Of a stretch of DNA of 22,891 nt, positions 6,317 to 12,369 are shown piece after piece. The notes beneath the pieces are model-generated. The model made no database searches. It was not told the DNA's origin and worked only from the letters and a program-made list of their open reading frames with translations. Made by a program: the position numbers and the translations under genes. The stretch lies in assembly GCA_964636965.1 (NCBI GenBank), contig CAZWST010000024.1:1-22891 (forward strand), written 5' to 3'. This DNA is from CAG-582 sp964636965. GTDB taxonomy: Bacteria > Bacillota_I > Bacilli_A > RF39 > UBA660. Positions within the stretch are counted from its first letter, which is position 1. Each line of letters opens with the position of its first letter.

Positions 6317-8809
6317 ATGATTGAATTAAAAAAAGTATGTAAAACATATAAAGCTAAAAAAACAGAAGACACAGTTGCCTTAAATAACATAACAACTAAA
6401 ATTCCATCAAAAGGTCTAGTATTTATTGTTGGTACCTCAGGATCTGGAAAATCAACACTTTTAAATTGTATAGGTGGTTTAGATACAATTGATTCTGGTA
6501 GTATCATAATTGATAATATTGATATAACAAAGTTAAAAGAACATGAACTAGATAAATTTAGAAATTCATATCTTGGTTTTGTCTTTCAAGATTATAATAT
6601 TATTGAAGACTATAATGTCTTTGAAAATATTAATTTATCTTTAGAACTACAAGGGAAAAAGGATGATAAGTTAGTAAGCAACACATTAACTCAACTTGGT
6701 CTTAAAGGTCTTGAAAAAAGAAATATCAATGAACTTTCTGGTGGTCAAAAGCAAAGAGTTGCTATAGCACGCGCTCTAATTAAAAATCCTTCTTTAATAC
6801 TTGCAGATGAACCAACTGGAAACTTAGATTCTAAATCAAGCATGCAAATATTTGAAATATTAAAAAATATTAGTGAAAATAGAACTGTGTTAGTTGTATC
6901 TCATGATATAAAGATGGCACAAAAATATGGAGATATAATAATTGAGATAAGTGATGGAAAAATAGTCAGCAAAGGAAATAAAGACATAAAGGAAGAAAAA
7001 AATGCTAATATAGAATTAGAACAATATCGACTTTCTAATAAAAATATTTTAAAACTATCTTTAGGAAATATAAAAGCCAAATTAGGTAAATTTATTCTAA
7101 CTATAATATTACTCGGGTTTTCTTTCTTCTTTTTAGAGTTCACTTTTAATATTCATCTATTTAAGTCATCTTCTCTTGCTTATGATACAATGCATAAAAA
7201 TAGTGAATTCTCATTCAATATAAAGAAAGAAAAATGTACTTTAGAAATGGACTCAGTAACATGTCAAAAAGAAACTCTCACTGAAGATGACATTAAACAT
7301 ATTGAAAATGTTACCCATCATAAAGTCAATCGAATATATTCTCTTATTGATGGATCTTTCTATTTAGATTTTCATAGAGATAATGAAGTAGAATTAAACA
7401 AATATTATGAATCTTATGTTCCAAATTTTGTTGAAATAGATGAAGATGCAATTTTATCAGATTTGGTTGGTGAAAAACCTAAAAATAAAAGTGAAATAGT
7501 AATTGGAGAAAGAAAAGCTGAAGAAATCTGTAAATATGGTATAACTGATAAAAATGGCGGTGATTATAGGCCAGAAAATCTAGATACATTAATTAAAGAT
7601 AAAAAAGAAGTAAAATTTGGAAATGATATAGTAACTATAACTGGCTACATTAAATTAAATGATCATGCTTTAGACGAATATAAGAATCAAAAAACAATAG
7701 ATGATGAAAAAGCTTCAAATTATTTTAATAATTATATTAGAGAAACTGATAATTACTATTATGTTACAAAAGACTTTATCGATGAAATAAATTTAAATGT
7801 TGACTATGATGAAATTAGAAAAAACACATATTTTACGACTCGTGAATTCGGTGAAGAAAAAAGTCTAATAGGAAAAGAAGTAAAAATCATAGATAAAGAG
7901 ATAAAAGTTCTTACACGTGAAGGGGAAGTTACAATTAATAGTTTAAAAGAAAATGAAATAATTATGCCATCTTTAGCAATTGAGATTTATGATCCATCCT
8001 ATAGGGGAAAACAAGAAGAATACTATAAAAACCATCCTGACTTAACTTATGCTGAAAGTATAAAATCATATACAATTGATTATTTAAATAGAAAAAGATT
8101 TATTGATAAAAAAGTATATACCAAAAGATTCGATGGACTTCCGGAACAAAACGTTAAAATTATTGGAATATCTAATGATGATATGATCTATGTAAGTAAA
8201 GACTTACTAGATAATTATACAGGTTATAATAAAACTATTATTGGAACAAGATTATACGAAAATAATAAATCAAAGATAAGCTATATATTTGATAATTTAG
8301 AATTAGATAGTGAAGATTTCTATCAAGATAAAGTAGGGGAGTTTTATACAATTGACTATAAATATGTAGGCGATATTATGGGAATTAAGATGCTTTATGA
8401 TGCTTTTAAAGGATACATTGCTGTTATTACTGCTGTATTTGTTTTATTTGCTATATTACTTTTCTATAACTTTATAGCAACAACTATAACTTATTCAAAG
8501 AAAAAAATTGGTATCTTAAGAGCAATAGGTACAACTCATAAAGATGTATCAAAAATATTTGCCTATGAAAGTTTAATAATTGGTGTTTTGTCTACTATTT
8601 TATCAACATTAATTTGGTTACCAGTATCAAATATCCTTAATACAGTTATGAATTACTATAACCTTGTTAATATTAATCATATAGTTGTTGAACCATTAAC
8701 AATAATTATAACTATTATATCAGTTGTAATAGGGTCTTTATTCCTTACCAGTGTATGTTTAAGTAGACTTGCACATATTAAACCAATTGATGCAATATTA
8801 GATAAATAA
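6317..8809 (+). CDS. ABC transporter with fused ATPase and FtsX-type permease
   Basis: The 830-residue protein joins an N-terminal ATPase of the LolD/MacB/BceA type to a permease. Walker A GTSGSGKST is at residues 39-47, the Q-loop VFQD near 91-94, the signature LSGGQ near 140, Walker B LILADEP near 160-166 and the switch His in VVSHD near 195. One transmembrane helix follows at about 257-276, then a roughly 400-residue extracytoplasmic domain, then three helices near 699-723, 751-775 and 798-820 carrying the FtsX signature KKKIGILRAIGT. This layout is that of type VII (MacB-like) transporters, which drive work outside the membrane (peptide resistance, export or signalling) rather than ordinary import. 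No two-component system lies beside it. The substrate is unknown. Confidence 0.87.
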   Translation: MIELKKVCKTYKAKKTEDTVALNNITTKIPSKGLVFIVGTSGSGKSTLLNCIGGLDTIDSGSIIIDNIDITKLKEHELDKFRNSYLGFVFQDYNIIEDYNVFENINLSLELQGKKDDKLVSNTLTQLGLKGLEKRNINELSGGQKQRVAIARALIKNPSLILADEPTGNLDSKSSMQIFEILKNISENRTVLVVSHDIKMAQKYGDIIIEISDGKIVSKGNKDIKEEKNANIELEQYRLSNKNILKLSLGNIKAKLGKFILTIILLGFSFFFLEFTFNIHLFKSSSLAYDTMHKNSEFSFNIKKEKCTLEMDSVTCQKETLTEDDIKHIENVTHHKVNRIYSLIDGSFYLDFHRDNEVELNKYYESYVPNFVEIDEDAILSDLVGEKPKNKSEIVIGERKAEEICKYGITDKNGGDYRPENLDTLIKDKKEVKFGNDIVTITGYIKLNDHALDEYKNQKTIDDEKASNYFNNYIRETDNYYYVTKDFIDEINLNVDYDEIRKNTYFTTREFGEEKSLIGKEVKIIDKEIKVLTREGEVTINSLKENEIIMPSLAIEIYDPSYRGKQEEYYKNHPDLTYAESIKSYTIDYLNRKRFIDKKVYTKRFDGLPEQNVKIIGISNDDMIYVSKDLLDNYTGYNKTIIGTRLYENNKSKISYIFDNLELDSEDFYQDKVGEFYTIDYKYVGDIMGIKMLYDAFKGYIAVITAVFVLFAILLFYNFIATTITYSKKKIGILRAIGTTHKDVSKIFAYESLIIGVLSTILSTLIWLPVSNILNTVMNYYNLVNINHIVVEPLTIIITIISVVIGSLFLTSVCLSRLAHIKPIDAILDK

Positions 8810-8866
8810 AATTAGTAAAAGCTATCTAATAATAGTTGTTATTTTATTTATATAAACTAAACTAAA

Positions 8867-8895
8867 AGATACCATTTTTATGGTATCTATTTTTT
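8867..8895. terminator. Bidirectional terminator between the ABC transporter and the YdcF-like gene
   Basis: AGATACCAT (8867-8875) and ATGGTATCT (8880-8888) form a perfect 9-bp stem with a TTTT loop. A T-rich tract follows on the plus strand, and the minus strand side reads TTTTAGTTT. The stop codon of the minus-strand gene lies within the stem. Confidence 0.83.
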
Positions 8896-9420
8896 TAATT
8901 TACATAGTAAGTAAAGAAAGAATTCTTGGATTATTAATTTTCTTCCTTGATGAGTATTCTTCCAATTACTTAAATTAACTTTATCACTAGTTACTGGATA
9001 GCAGAGTATTTTTTCTGTTTTAAAAAATTTTTTTGAAAGATAAAAGCATCTTTTCATGTGAAAATCCGATGTAACTAATATTATACTTATTTTATTAATA
9101 TTATAGATTGTTGATAGCAACTCAAAGGAATTCTTTACATTTTGATAAGTATTTCTTGATTTGCATTCTAAAATTATATCATCTTTATTTACCCCATTAG
9201 AAGAAATATATTCATAAAGTATATTAGCTTCTATGTCTTTTTTATTTTTATTAAAATATCCAATACCACCAGTTATTAATATTTTTTTTGCCATTTTATT
9301 TTTATATAAATCTATTGCTGCTCTAGCTCTTGTAGGAATCATTTGATATCCACCAAATAAAATTGCAATATCACATTTAGGATATTCTTTTTCTGAAATT
9401 ATATAATTAGATTTTTTCAT
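8887..9420 (-). CDS. DUF218 / YdcF-family protein
   Basis: The 177-residue protein belongs to the DUF218 (PF02698) superfamily that includes YdcF, SanA and ElyC: D-I-A-I-L-F-G-G-Y, then ARAAIDLYKNKMAKKILITGG, the CKSRNTYQN motif and SIILVTSDFHMKRC. The fold is a Rossmann-like sandwich. Members bind S-adenosylmethionine or act in envelope polysaccharide metabolism, but the reaction is unknown for most. No signal peptide or transmembrane anchor is seen here, unlike SanA/ElyC, so it is likely cytosolic. ATG at 9420 follows GAGG on the minus strand. It sits directly downstream (in its own direction) of the old tRNA-His terminator, and no clear separate promoter is visible. Confidence 0.8.
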   Translation of the reverse strand: MKKSNYIISEKEYPKCDIAILFGGYQMIPTRARAAIDLYKNKMAKKILITGGIGYFNKNKKDIEANILYEYISSNGVNKDDIILECKSRNTYQNVKNSFELLSTIYNINKISIILVTSDFHMKRCFYLSKKFFKTEKILCYPVTSDKVNLSNWKNTHQGRKLIIQEFFLYLLCKLKK

Positions 9421-9441
9421 AGAACCTCATATTTATTTATT

Positions 9442-9464
9442 AAAAAAAGGTACAAGTGTACCTT
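9442..9464 (-). terminator. Minus-strand terminator, probably the original tRNA-His terminator
   Basis: AAGGTAC (9447-9453) and GTACCTT (9458-9464) form a 7-bp stem that on the minus strand is followed by seven T. No minus-strand gene ends here now. It lies 8 bp beyond the left copy of the tRNA-His 3' end, so it most likely ended the tRNA transcript before the element inserted. Confidence 0.75.
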
Positions 9465-9472
9465 AATTTACC

Positions 9473-9492
9473 AAATGGGGCGAAATAAGGGA
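9473..9492. repeat. Attachment site copy, left (duplicated tRNA-His 3' end)
   Basis: The 20 bases AAATGGGGCGAAATAAGGGA are identical to 12133-12152. The sequence then diverges on both sides (C/A on the left, T/G on the right). The copy carries only the acceptor 3' strand and part of the T arm, so it is not a tRNA gene. Confidence 0.9.
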
Positions 9493-9521
9493 TTGTACGT
9501 TATTCTTGTTTTAATTGTAAT
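9493..9521 (+). promoter_or_regulatory. Candidate promoter of the rep gene
   Basis: TTGTAC (9493-9498), 17-bp spacer, TGTAAT (9516-9521). It begins at the first base inside the attachment repeat. The predicted start near 9528 would place the 9535-9570 hairpin in the rep leader. Confidence 0.42.
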
Positions 9522-9534
9522 ATAGTTTGTTTTG

Positions 9535-9570
9535 TTGTGTTGTGTCGTAGCATCCGCACGACACACACAA
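9535..9570. repeat. Long imperfect hairpin upstream of rep (candidate replication origin)
   Basis: TGTGTCGT (9541-9548) pairs perfectly with ACGACACA (9558-9565). After one bulged T, TTGTG pairs with CACAA, giving a 13-bp arm with a 9-base loop AGCATCCGC. The GC-rich stem stands out in AT-rich surroundings. Position and shape fit a double-strand origin for the Rep nickase or a leader structure; neither is proven. Confidence 0.6.
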
Positions 9571-9601
9571 TCAACAATATACAATTAACAATGATTGGTA
9601 T

Positions 9602-10456
9602 ATGACTAATAAAAAAAGTGACTCGAAAGAGTCACGCCTATTACTTGATAGTAAGCACATAACTCCGACAATTTATAACATTAAAGTTGTAGAATTAGGA
9701 GATTACACACAAATTTATTTGTATGATACAAAGAAAAAACTCACTTGTAATGACAAAGACGATTTTAATCTTTCATCAAGAAAAACAAAAGAGATTTTAA
9801 GGTCATTAGAAAAACCAAAAGATAAGCAAAGAAGAGTAAATTTAAACAATACTATAGAAAAACGTAGTATAACGAGAAGTAAGTTTGAATGCCAAAGATT
9901 AGCTAAAGCAAATATAAGCTCTTGGGAAACATTTATCACACTTACATTTAGTGAAAATGTAACCTCAGTAGAAGACGCAAATAAAAGATTTAGGTATTTT
10001 ACCGATAAGGTTAGAAGAGTAAAAAAAGATTTCAAATATCTTTGTATTACTGAATTTCAAAAAAGGGGCGCTGTACATTATCACTTACTCACAAATATTT
10101 CTATAAATGATGATAAACTATTATATATACAAGAAGACAACCCTAAATTTAAACACATTAAATATTGGCTAGATGGTTTTACAAGTATTGAAGAAATAAA
10201 AGGTGACCCTAAAAAAATAGTCGGTTACATATCTAAATATATGACAAAGGACATTGATAACAGATTATTTAGTCATAGAAGATATTTTTCTTCAACAAAT
10301 CTCATCAAGCCAAGTACAAGTTATTTAGATATTGATACCGACCAAGGAAAATATTATTTCAATAAAATAATTCAAGATAAGCAACTAATTTATGACAATC
10401 GATATATAAGCATATACGATAATAGAGAAGTCACTTTTCTTGAATACTTAAAATAA
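9602..10456 (+). CDS. Rolling-circle replication initiator (HUH endonuclease)
   Basis: The 284-residue protein carries the three HUH motifs in order: FITLTF at 111-116 (motif I), the metal-binding H-Y-H within GAVHYHLLTN at 158-165 (motif II), and YISKYMTKD at 209-217 with candidate nucleophiles Tyr209 and Tyr213 (motif III). It would nick one strand at the element's origin, stay covalently joined to the 5' end, and start rolling-circle replication. The spacing resembles G2P-like and small-plasmid Rep proteins more than mobilisation relaxases. ATG at 9602 has no visible Shine-Dalgarno sequence. It overlaps the stop of a four-codon frame (ATG 9591, TGA 9603-9605), and a perfect hairpin covers codons 6-12, so translation is probably controlled. 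No other start codon is available downstream for over 200 codons. Confidence 0.85.
   Translation: MTNKKSDSKESRLLLDSKHITPTIYNIKVVELGDYTQIYLYDTKKKLTCNDKDDFNLSSRKTKEILRSLEKPKDKQRRVNLNNTIEKRSITRSKFECQRLAKANISSWETFITLTFSENVTSVEDANKRFRYFTDKVRRVKKDFKYLCITEFQKRGAVHYHLLTNISINDDKLLYIQEDNPKFKHIKYWLDGFTSIEEIKGDPKKIVGYISKYMTKDIDNRLFSHRRYFSSTNLIKPSTSYLDIDTDQGKYYFNKIIQDKQLIYDNRYISIYDNREVTFLEYLK
9611..9635 (-). terminator. Perfect hairpin with minus-strand T tract inside the rep 5' end
   Basis: GTGACTC (9618-9624) and GAGTCAC (9629-9635) form a 7-bp stem with a GAAA tetraloop on the plus strand. On the minus strand it is followed by seven T, the form of a rho-independent terminator. It could end a short antisense RNA and also mask the rep start region. 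Confidence 0.6.
9672..9680 (-). promoter_or_regulatory. Candidate minus-strand promoter opposing rep
   Basis: The minus strand reads TGTTATAAA, an extended -10 with one mismatch and no evident -35. A transcript from about 9665 would end at the 9611-9635 terminator after roughly 55 bases. Confidence 0.3.
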
Positions 10457-10532
10457 CTAAGTATAGTATAAATCATTTTCTATTGATATTAAACCCTAAA
10501 ATTAGAAAGTGGAGGAAAAGGAGTAAAACAAA

Positions 10533-10751
10533 GTGTACATTAATCTTACAAGAGATGATATAGATTATATCTATTATCACAACCAGCATTTAAAAATTGC
10601 TTTAAAAAGGGAAATAAAGGGCGTTAGAGAAATAAACTTAAGATTTGATAGTAATTGTGCTATGCAAAGATTTATAAAGAAACTAATTCGCGACAATACT
10701 CTTATTCTTGATGACGAATATCTATGTCGTAAATTTATTTCGAAGAAATAA
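10533..10751 (+). CDS. Small element-encoded protein, unknown function
   Basis: The 72-residue basic protein starts at GTG 10533, behind a very strong purine-rich site (GGAGGAAAAGGAG, 10511-10523), which supports real translation. It lies 76 bp after rep and is followed by a terminator 27 bp on, so rep and this gene may share a transcript. It has charged and aromatic residues (DDIDYIYYHNQH), a central basic part and a C-terminal RFIKKLIRD helix. I recognise no family. In elements of this kind the position suits a copy-number, accessory replication or excisionase protein, but nothing in the sequence decides between these. Confidence 0.68.
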   Translation: MYINLTRDDIDYIYYHNQHLKIALKREIKGVREINLRFDSNCAMQRFIKKLIRDNTLILDDEYLCRKFISKK

Positions 10752-10778
10752 AGTAAGTTTTCTCAAGAGTGATGAAAA

Positions 10779-10824
10779 AAGTCAATTGACCGTGAAATAA
10801 CGGGAAGTACATTGGCTTTTTTTT
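10779..10824 (+). terminator. Terminator after the small element gene
   Basis: AAGTCAAT (10779-10786) pairs with ATTGGCTT (10811-10818) with one G-T pair. An inner CCGT/ACGG stem (10790-10793 with 10800-10803) lies within, and eight T close it at 10817-10824. Confidence 0.65.
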
Positions 10825-10891
10825 GCTATCTATAAGAGTATATGTCGCGAAAGCAATTGACTTTTTGAATGCTCCCAATAATGGTTATTAT

Positions 10892-10918
10892 CAAACAAAA
10901 AAGCACTTTTTTTGTTTG
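10892..10918. repeat. 11-bp inverted repeat in the element's noncoding region
   Basis: CAAACAAAAAA (10892-10902) pairs with TTTTTTGTTTG (10908-10918) around a 5-base loop. It has no T tract beyond the stem on the plus strand, so it is not an ordinary terminator. Confidence 0.6.
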
Positions 10919-11091
10919 GGTTGCCTAACGGCGAGTAAAAAAAAGCCATTTTATAACTTAAAACAAGTTATGAAAATTGAAAATTAAATTTGGACACAGT
11001 CAAAAATATCTCTCTAGGTACTAGAAAAACGTCACTTTTTTATTTGGACAATGTCTAAATTTAAAATTATAGTCATTCCAGAAAAAAGTCA

Positions 11092-11100
11092 TGTTATAAT
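11092..11100 (+). promoter_or_regulatory. Extended -10 promoter of the integrase gene
   Basis: TGTTATAAT is a perfect extended -10 element. The predicted start near 11107 is at once followed by the dyad CAAGCA-AAAT-TGCTTG (11109-11124), a possible operator or leader hairpin. Confidence 0.65.
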
Positions 11101-11151
11101 CGATGTATCAAGCAAAATTGCTTGAAATTTAATAGAAAGGAAGTGTTTTAA

Positions 11152-12123
11152 TTGTATATATTTAATGAACTATATGAGAGGTATCTAGAAAGTGAAAAAT
11201 ATGCTTTAAAAACACAGAGCCTTACATCTCGTAAGTATAACTTTAATAGATATATATTACCATACTTTGACCAAAAAGACATTAGAGAACTAAGGAAAAT
11301 CGATTTTCAAGATTGGAAAAATACAATAAGCAGTTTTGGTTTTAAAAATTCGTATAATAACACTTTATATGTTACATTTACTAATTTCCTCGATTTTTGC
11401 GCTAATATGGAAGTAATTGATAAAAACCCCCTAAGAGAATTAGGAAACTTTAAAAGAAAAAACGAGAAAATTGAACACGATACTTACACTTTAGATGAAT
11501 TTAATACATTTATTGGTGGGTTAGAAGACAATATTTATATTCAATACTTTTCACTTTTGTTCTATGGTGGTCTAAGACCTAGCGAAGCAATGGCGTTAAA
11601 GTTCAGCGATTTAAAAGACAATTACGTTGATGTTAGTAAAAGCATTGAACGAAAAGGAAAAAGAGAACTAGGAACCCCTAAAACATATTCAAGCATAAGA
11701 AAAGTAGTATTAGATGATAAATTATTTAACGATTTACTTAATCTTAAATACGAATATACCAATGATGAAAATGAAGATGTAAGTGATCTATTTATATTTG
11801 GTGGACATAAACCATTATCTCCAACAACTATTGATAGAAGAAAGAAAGCAGCTTGTGACAAAGTAGGTATAAAATGTATCACTCAACACGAATTTAGACA
11901 TAGTCACATTACATTACTATTTAACAATGGTATTAAGGCTAATGTTATATCAAAAAGAGTGGGACATAATAACATCACAACGACACTAGATATTTACACT
12001 CATACAGATTTAGAGCAAGAAAAAAAGACAGAAGCTGTCCTTAATTCCCTTCATCCTATTACACCTCAGAAACGTTTTAGGATGAGCATACATAATATAT
12101 TTAAACGCATTTTTCACGTTTAA
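11152..12123 (+). CDS. int: Tyrosine-type site-specific integrase
   Basis: The 323-residue protein has an N-terminal SAM-like core-binding domain (about 1-95) and a catalytic domain with the complete active site: Arg142 (GGLRPSEAMAL), Lys177 (TPKTYSSIRK), His246 and Arg249 (HEFRHSH), His272 (RVGHNN) and nucleophile Tyr282 (TLDIYTH). It should recombine the 20-bp site at the tRNA-His 3' end, inserting and, perhaps with a directionality factor, excising the element. The start is TTG at 11152, eight or nine bases after AAGGAAG; no ATG or GTG is better placed. No long arm-binding domain is visible. The gene ends 9 bp before the right attachment repeat, reading toward the tRNA. It appears intact. 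Confidence 0.92.
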   Translation: MYIFNELYERYLESEKYALKTQSLTSRKYNFNRYILPYFDQKDIRELRKIDFQDWKNTISSFGFKNSYNNTLYVTFTNFLDFCANMEVIDKNPLRELGNFKRKNEKIEHDTYTLDEFNTFIGGLEDNIYIQYFSLLFYGGLRPSEAMALKFSDLKDNYVDVSKSIERKGKRELGTPKTYSSIRKVVLDDKLFNDLLNLKYEYTNDENEDVSDLFIFGGHKPLSPTTIDRRKKAACDKVGIKCITQHEFRHSHITLLFNNGIKANVISKRVGHNNITTTLDIYTHTDLEQEKKTEAVLNSLHPITPQKRFRMSIHNIFKRIFHV

Positions 12124-12132
12124 ATCTTAAAA

Positions 12133-12152
12133 AAATGGGGCGAAATAAGGGA
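12133..12152. repeat. Attachment site copy, right (within tRNA-His 3' end)
   Basis: Identical to 9473-9492. Bases 12136-12152 are the CCA end, acceptor 3' strand and part of the T arm of tRNA-His, so integration leaves the tRNA gene whole. Confidence 0.9.
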
Positions 12153-12212
12153 GTCGAACCCTTGCATAATAGAGCCACAATCTACCGTGTTAACCACTTC
12201 ACCAATTCCGCC
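12136..12212 (-). tRNA. tRNA-His (anticodon GTG)
   Basis: The minus strand folds into a full cloverleaf. The acceptor stem GCGGAAT/ATTTCGC (one G-T pair) carries the extra 5' G(-1) opposite discriminator C73, the identity mark of tRNA-His. The anticodon stem GTAGA/TCTAT holds the loop TTGTGGC with anticodon GTG, and the T arm is AAGGG-TTCGACT-CCCTT. The CCA end is encoded. The 3' 17 bases lie in the attachment repeat of the adjacent element, which replaced the downstream flank. Its old terminator now appears to lie about 2.7 kb away at 9442-9464; only a T7 run immediately follows the gene now. Confidence 0.95.
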
Positions 12213-12224
12213 ATGACAACAATA

Positions 12225-12253
12225 ATTTTAGCAAATTATCTTATATCTTGCAA
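12225..12253 (-). promoter_or_regulatory. Promoter of tRNA-His
   Basis: On the minus strand TTGCAA (12253-12248), 17 bases, then TAAAAT (12230-12225) with TGC before the -10. The predicted start is about 6 bases before the mature tRNA 5' end. Confidence 0.75.
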
Positions 12254-12313
12254 GTGGAAAAGTAAACATTAGCAATAAATTTATTAATTTGTCTTATAAG
12301 TTTTCGTTAAATT

Positions 12314-12342
12314 TTGCCTAAGTAGTAAAAATATGTTAAAAT
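12314..12342 (+). promoter_or_regulatory. Promoter of the metallopeptidase-like gene
   Basis: TTGCCT (12314-12319), 17 bases, TAAAAT (12337-12342) with TGT just before it (extended -10). A strong purine-rich binding site AGAGGGGG follows before ATG 12370. Confidence 0.68.
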
Positions 12343-12369
12343 ATCCAACTTGAAAAGAGGGGGTATTCT

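Larger units (their letters stand above)
10752..11091. other. Structured noncoding region of the element
   Basis: No credible gene is present between the small gene and the integrase promoter. Several inverted repeats are packed here: 10776-10788 with 10854-10866 (13-bp perfect arms), 10892-10902 with 10908-10918 (11-bp stem), and ATAACTT/AAGTTAT at 10953-10959 with 10965-10971. There is also a repeated TTTGGACA motif at 10990-10997 and near 11043-11050. Such density suggests a replication origin (single- or double-strand) or integrase-binding sites. Confidence 0.6.
9473..12152. mobile_element. Miniature integrated rolling-circle element in tRNA-His
   Basis: A perfect 20-bp direct repeat (9473-9492 and 12133-12152) bounds this segment, and the right copy is the 3' end of an intact tRNA-His gene. 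Inside are an HUH replication protein gene, a 72-codon unknown gene, a structured noncoding region and a full tyrosine integrase gene placed next to the tRNA-side repeat. This is the classical layout of site-specific integration into a tRNA 3' end. The unit length, repeat to repeat, is 2660 bp. No relaxase/coupling, capsid, secretion, toxin or resistance gene is seen. The gene content resembles a stripped-down integrating rolling-circle plasmid, an actinomycete-type integrative element in miniature, or an inovirus-like satellite lacking virion genes. Origin and excision are inferred, not shown. Confidence 0.88.

Noticed and set aside
8797..8830. Inverted repeat ATTAGATA/TATCTAAT at the end of the ABC transporter gene
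   Set aside because: An 18-base loop and no T tract; the real terminator is the 9-bp stem at 8867-8888.
9473..9492. tRNA-like sequence at the left edge of the element
   Set aside because: Only the 3' part of tRNA-His is present; the sequence then becomes element DNA. It is an attachment-site copy, not a second tRNA gene.
9715..10035. 106-codon minus-strand frame opposite rep
   Set aside because: It lies wholly against the HUH motifs of rep, has no ribosome binding site and a hydrophobic composition that follows from the antisense of an AT-rich gene.
10752..11091. CRISPR array in the repeat-rich noncoding part of the element
   Set aside because: The repeats are inverted and of different sequence; there are no regularly spaced direct repeats or cas genes.
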